Positions 7,309 through 8,900 of a DNA stretch of 8,900 bases are shown here, piece after piece; the first letter of the stretch is position 1, and every line of letters starts with the position of its first letter. The stretch lies in the NCBI GenBank assembly GCA_035934555.1, contig DASYXT010000023.1:1-8900 (forward strand). Direction: 5' to 3'. Made by a program: the position numbers and the translations under genes. This stretch comes from DASYXT01 sp035934555. GTDB lineage: Bacteria > Verrucomicrobiota > Verrucomicrobiia > Limisphaerales > UBA8199. The notes beneath the pieces are model-generated. The model searched no databases and was not told where the DNA came from. It saw only the letters and a program-made list of their open reading frames with translations.

Positions 7309-8682
7309 TCAGGACATCGGCAAGGTGCCGAAAGTGATCGGCGCGACTTCCTTGCCGTAGCCGTCGGTGACCTTGCCGCTCTTTTCGTCGTAGAGCATGG
7401 TCAGCTTCAGGCGGTCGGACATTTCGGCCAGGGAGATCACCGTTTGCGCGCGCACCGCCAGCTCCACATCTGCGTTCGGCTGTTTGTTGGCACGGATGCT
7501 GTCGAACCAGTTCTTTTCGTGGACCCGGATGTCTTCCATTTGCAGGCCGCTGAAAGTTTGCGGGTCAATATCGTCGGCAAAATCACGTTCCGGCAGCAGG
7601 TGGATGCTCTCCCCTGAGGTGCCGACTTCGAGCGATGCCTTGTGGGTATAAAGCACGAAGCCCGGGCTGCGGGCGTTGACCGTGCTGACCACAATCGTGA
7701 TGAGCGCGCCATCCGGGAACTCCGCGATAAACTGGAAGTGCTCCGGCGTCTCGCGTTCCGGCGTGTCGGGAGCCTCCAGGTCACTATGGATGTTTTTGGT
7801 CCCGACGGCATTGACGCGGACCGGGAATTGGGGATTGCCGGTGGCCAGCATCAGCGGCAGCAACCGGTGGGGGACCAGGTCGCCCAGCGGCCCGGCGCAA
7901 TAGCGGTAATACTTGCGCCAGCGATGGAAATCCTCCGCGCTAAACGGCCGCGGCTTGACCTGCCCCAGCCAGCGGGTCCAATCGATATTTGCCGCCGTGG
8001 ATTCCGGTTCGATGGGATAATTCCATTCGCCGGTCACGCTGTTGCGGCAATAGTAACCTTGAGACCAAACCAGTTTGCCCAGCTTGCCGCTCTTGATCAG
8101 ATCGGCGCATTTGTGCCAGCCGCCGGCCGAGCAACCTTGCGAGCCCAACTGGAAAATCTTGCCCGTCCGCTTCACGGTCTCATGCACCTTGAAGGCGTCG
8201 GCCAGGTAACGGGTCATCGGCTTTTCGCAATAGACATGCTTGCCCGCTTCCAGCGCATCGATAGAAATCGGCGCATGCCAGACGTCGTGGGTCGCGATCA
8301 GCACCGCATCAATATCTTTGCGTTCGAGCATTTTGCGGTGGTCATCATAAACATCTGAACTCTTCAGATTGGCTTTTTCCTGGGCGAACGTGCGCCGTTT
8401 ATTGAACACGTCGCACGCCGCGGCGACTACCGTGTTGTTCTCGTTGCTTTTCTCGTGAATGCCTACCAGGTGGTTTTGGCCGATGCCAAAGCCAACCCCC
8501 ACCACCGCGACTGCAATGCGGTCATTGGCGCCGGCGACGTTAGCCGAAGGCGCTTGGTTCTGCCCATAAACGGGGGTGCGCAACAAGGGCGCGGCGGCCA
8601 AAACGGCGGCGGCGCTGGCGGTTTTACGGATGAATTCCCGGCGCGGCACGCCGCCCGGCGGAGTGGATGTGTTCGTTTCCAT
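7309..8682 (-). CDS. Tat-exported Gfo/Idh/MocA family oxidoreductase
   Basis: A 457-residue NAD(P)-dependent oxidoreductase of the glucose-fructose oxidoreductase / inositol dehydrogenase family. The N-terminus is a clear Tat signal: RREFIRK (Arg14, Arg15), then an Ala-rich hydrophobic stretch to about 39, so it is folded with cofactor before export. The Rossmann domain starts at about 55 with VVGVGFGIG (Gly62, Gly64, Gly68) and acidic Asp91 after the second strand. YCEKPMTR contains the family's Lys154-Pro155. GPLGDLVPHRLLP gives the catalytic-type Asp268 and His272 of the DxxxH motif. The C-terminal domain runs on to the end. Start is ATG 8682; there is no obvious Shine-Dalgarno. It is first in a leftward operon with ApbE (18 nt downstream, same frame) and rhomboid. 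Many PVC bacteria carry large sets of such exported paralogues linked to sugar breakdown; the substrate here is unknown. Confidence 0.93.
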   Translation of the reverse strand: METNTSTPPGGVPRREFIRKTASAAAVLAAAPLLRTPVYGQNQAPSANVAGANDRIAVAVVGVGFGIGQNHLVGIHEKSNENNTVVAAACDVFNKRRTFAQEKANLKSSDVYDDHRKMLERKDIDAVLIATHDVWHAPISIDALEAGKHVYCEKPMTRYLADAFKVHETVKRTGKIFQLGSQGCSAGGWHKCADLIKSGKLGKLVWSQGYYCRNSVTGEWNYPIEPESTAANIDWTRWLGQVKPRPFSAEDFHRWRKYYRYCAGPLGDLVPHRLLPLMLATGNPQFPVRVNAVGTKNIHSDLEAPDTPERETPEHFQFIAEFPDGALITIVVSTVNARSPGFVLYTHKASLEVGTSGESIHLLPERDFADDIDPQTFSGLQMEDIRVHEKNWFDSIRANKQPNADVELAVRAQTVISLAEMSDRLKLTMLYDEKSGKVTDGYGKEVAPITFGTLPMS

Positions 8683-8721
8683 AGAAGATTCAATAAGCTA
8701 TCACACTACACAGATGGACGA

Positions 8722-8749
8722 AGAATAGGCAAGGCGCATTCGGGGTCAA
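8722..8749 (-). promoter_or_regulatory. sigma70-like promoter of the oxidoreductase-apbE-rhomboid operon
   Basis: On the - strand TTGACC (8749-8744, 5 of 6 consensus) is followed after 16 bases by TATTCT (8727-8722, 4 of 6). Transcription would start near 8715, leaving an untranslated leader of about 33 nt before ATG 8682. Position, spacing and the co-directional, closely packed genes downstream fit a main operon promoter. Confidence 0.5.
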
Positions 8750-8834
8750 TGCTGGAAACATATGGCCGAGTCAGAACTCTGGTAGCCATTTTGGTTTAGA
8801 GACAGTTACGAGGCTGAGCGCTTTTTTTCCGCCC

Positions 8835-8865
8835 TGAGCGGACATGAAATCGTAAAAGCCGCTCA
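8835..8865. repeat. inverted repeat TGAGCGG / CCGCTCA with a related direct copy
   Basis: TGAGCGG (8835-8841) and CCGCTCA (8859-8865) are perfect 7-bp inverted arms with a 17-nt spacer. CTGAGCG also occurs at 8814-8820 and 8834-8840, that is, 20 bp apart on the same strand, with a T7 run between (8822-8828 region). The array is upstream of the oxidoreductase promoter. It could be an operator, a structured RNA end of a neighbouring gene, or a repeat-element remnant. No gene is convincing in 8750-8900. Confidence 0.35.
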
Positions 8866-8900
8866 TGCTGGCCCGGCGTCGATCCCTGCAGTGCCTAATC

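Noticed and set aside
7642..8358. A 238-residue open frame on the + strand opposite the oxidoreductase
   Set aside because: Shadow of the Gfo/Idh/MocA gene, whose motifs are intact on the - strand.
8771..8899. A 42-codon frame on the - strand open to the right edge, with an internal ATG at 8866 (MSGFYDFMSAQGGKKALSL)
   Set aside because: Too short to judge, matches no family I know, and overlaps the repeat array. It could be the tail of a gene outside the window, but nothing supports that.
8865..8900. ATG on the + strand at 8865 opening MLARRRSLQCLI to the window end
   Set aside because: Only twelve codons, no ribosome binding site, no recognisable N-terminus; not enough to call a gene.

Overview
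The window looks like chromosomal DNA of a GC-rich, Gram-negative, free-living bacterium. It is most likely a member of the Verrucomicrobiota (Pedosphaera/Limisphaerales-like) or a related PVC lineage. This is inferred from the mix of genes: a Tat-exported Gfo/Idh/MocA oxidoreductase, a lipoprotein amidase with a stalk-like N-terminal domain, and a very large secreted alpha/beta hydrolase. Recognisable Shine-Dalgarno sequences are also scarce. No 16S or other phylogenetic marker is present, so the assignment is tentative.

Layout. (1) Positions 1-117 are the last codons of a gene entering from the left, possibly a transposase tail. (2) Positions 206-5225 on the + strand form a three-gene cluster: a lipoprotein N-acetylmuramoyl-L-alanine amidase, an extended-SDR nucleotide-sugar epimerase/dehydratase, and an 878-residue secreted serine hydrolase of the prolyl-oligopeptidase/esterase type. 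The second and third genes overlap by 4 nt (ATGA). The first gene's stop sits inside a TTGA that could also start the second, although an internal GTG start at 1582 is better supported. (3) Positions 5226-5312 are a short convergent intergenic region with a perfect GC-rich hairpin that may serve both operons as a terminator. (4) Positions 8682-5313 on the - strand form a second cluster, transcribed leftwards: a Tat-exported Gfo/Idh/MocA oxidoreductase, an ApbE-type FAD:protein FMN transferase, and a rhomboid intramembrane protease. Their gaps are 18 and 40 nt. A good sigma70-like promoter lies just upstream of this operon. (5) Positions 8750-8900 hold no convincing gene, but contain a small array of direct and inverted CTGAGCG-type repeats.

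How the genes work together. The + strand cluster points to the cell envelope: peptidoglycan cleavage, nucleotide-sugar conversion in the cytoplasm, and hydrolysis of an exported ester or peptide substrate. The - strand cluster combines an exported sugar/cyclitol-type oxidoreductase, a flavin-attaching enzyme and a membrane protease. The ApbE frame has no room for a signal peptide, because an in-frame stop (that of the oxidoreductase) lies only seven codons upstream. It is also in the same reading frame as the Tat-exported oxidoreductase. I regard this as the most interesting point in the window. Otherwise the genes belong to known families; I see no CRISPR array, rRNA, tRNA, phage module or obvious defence system.
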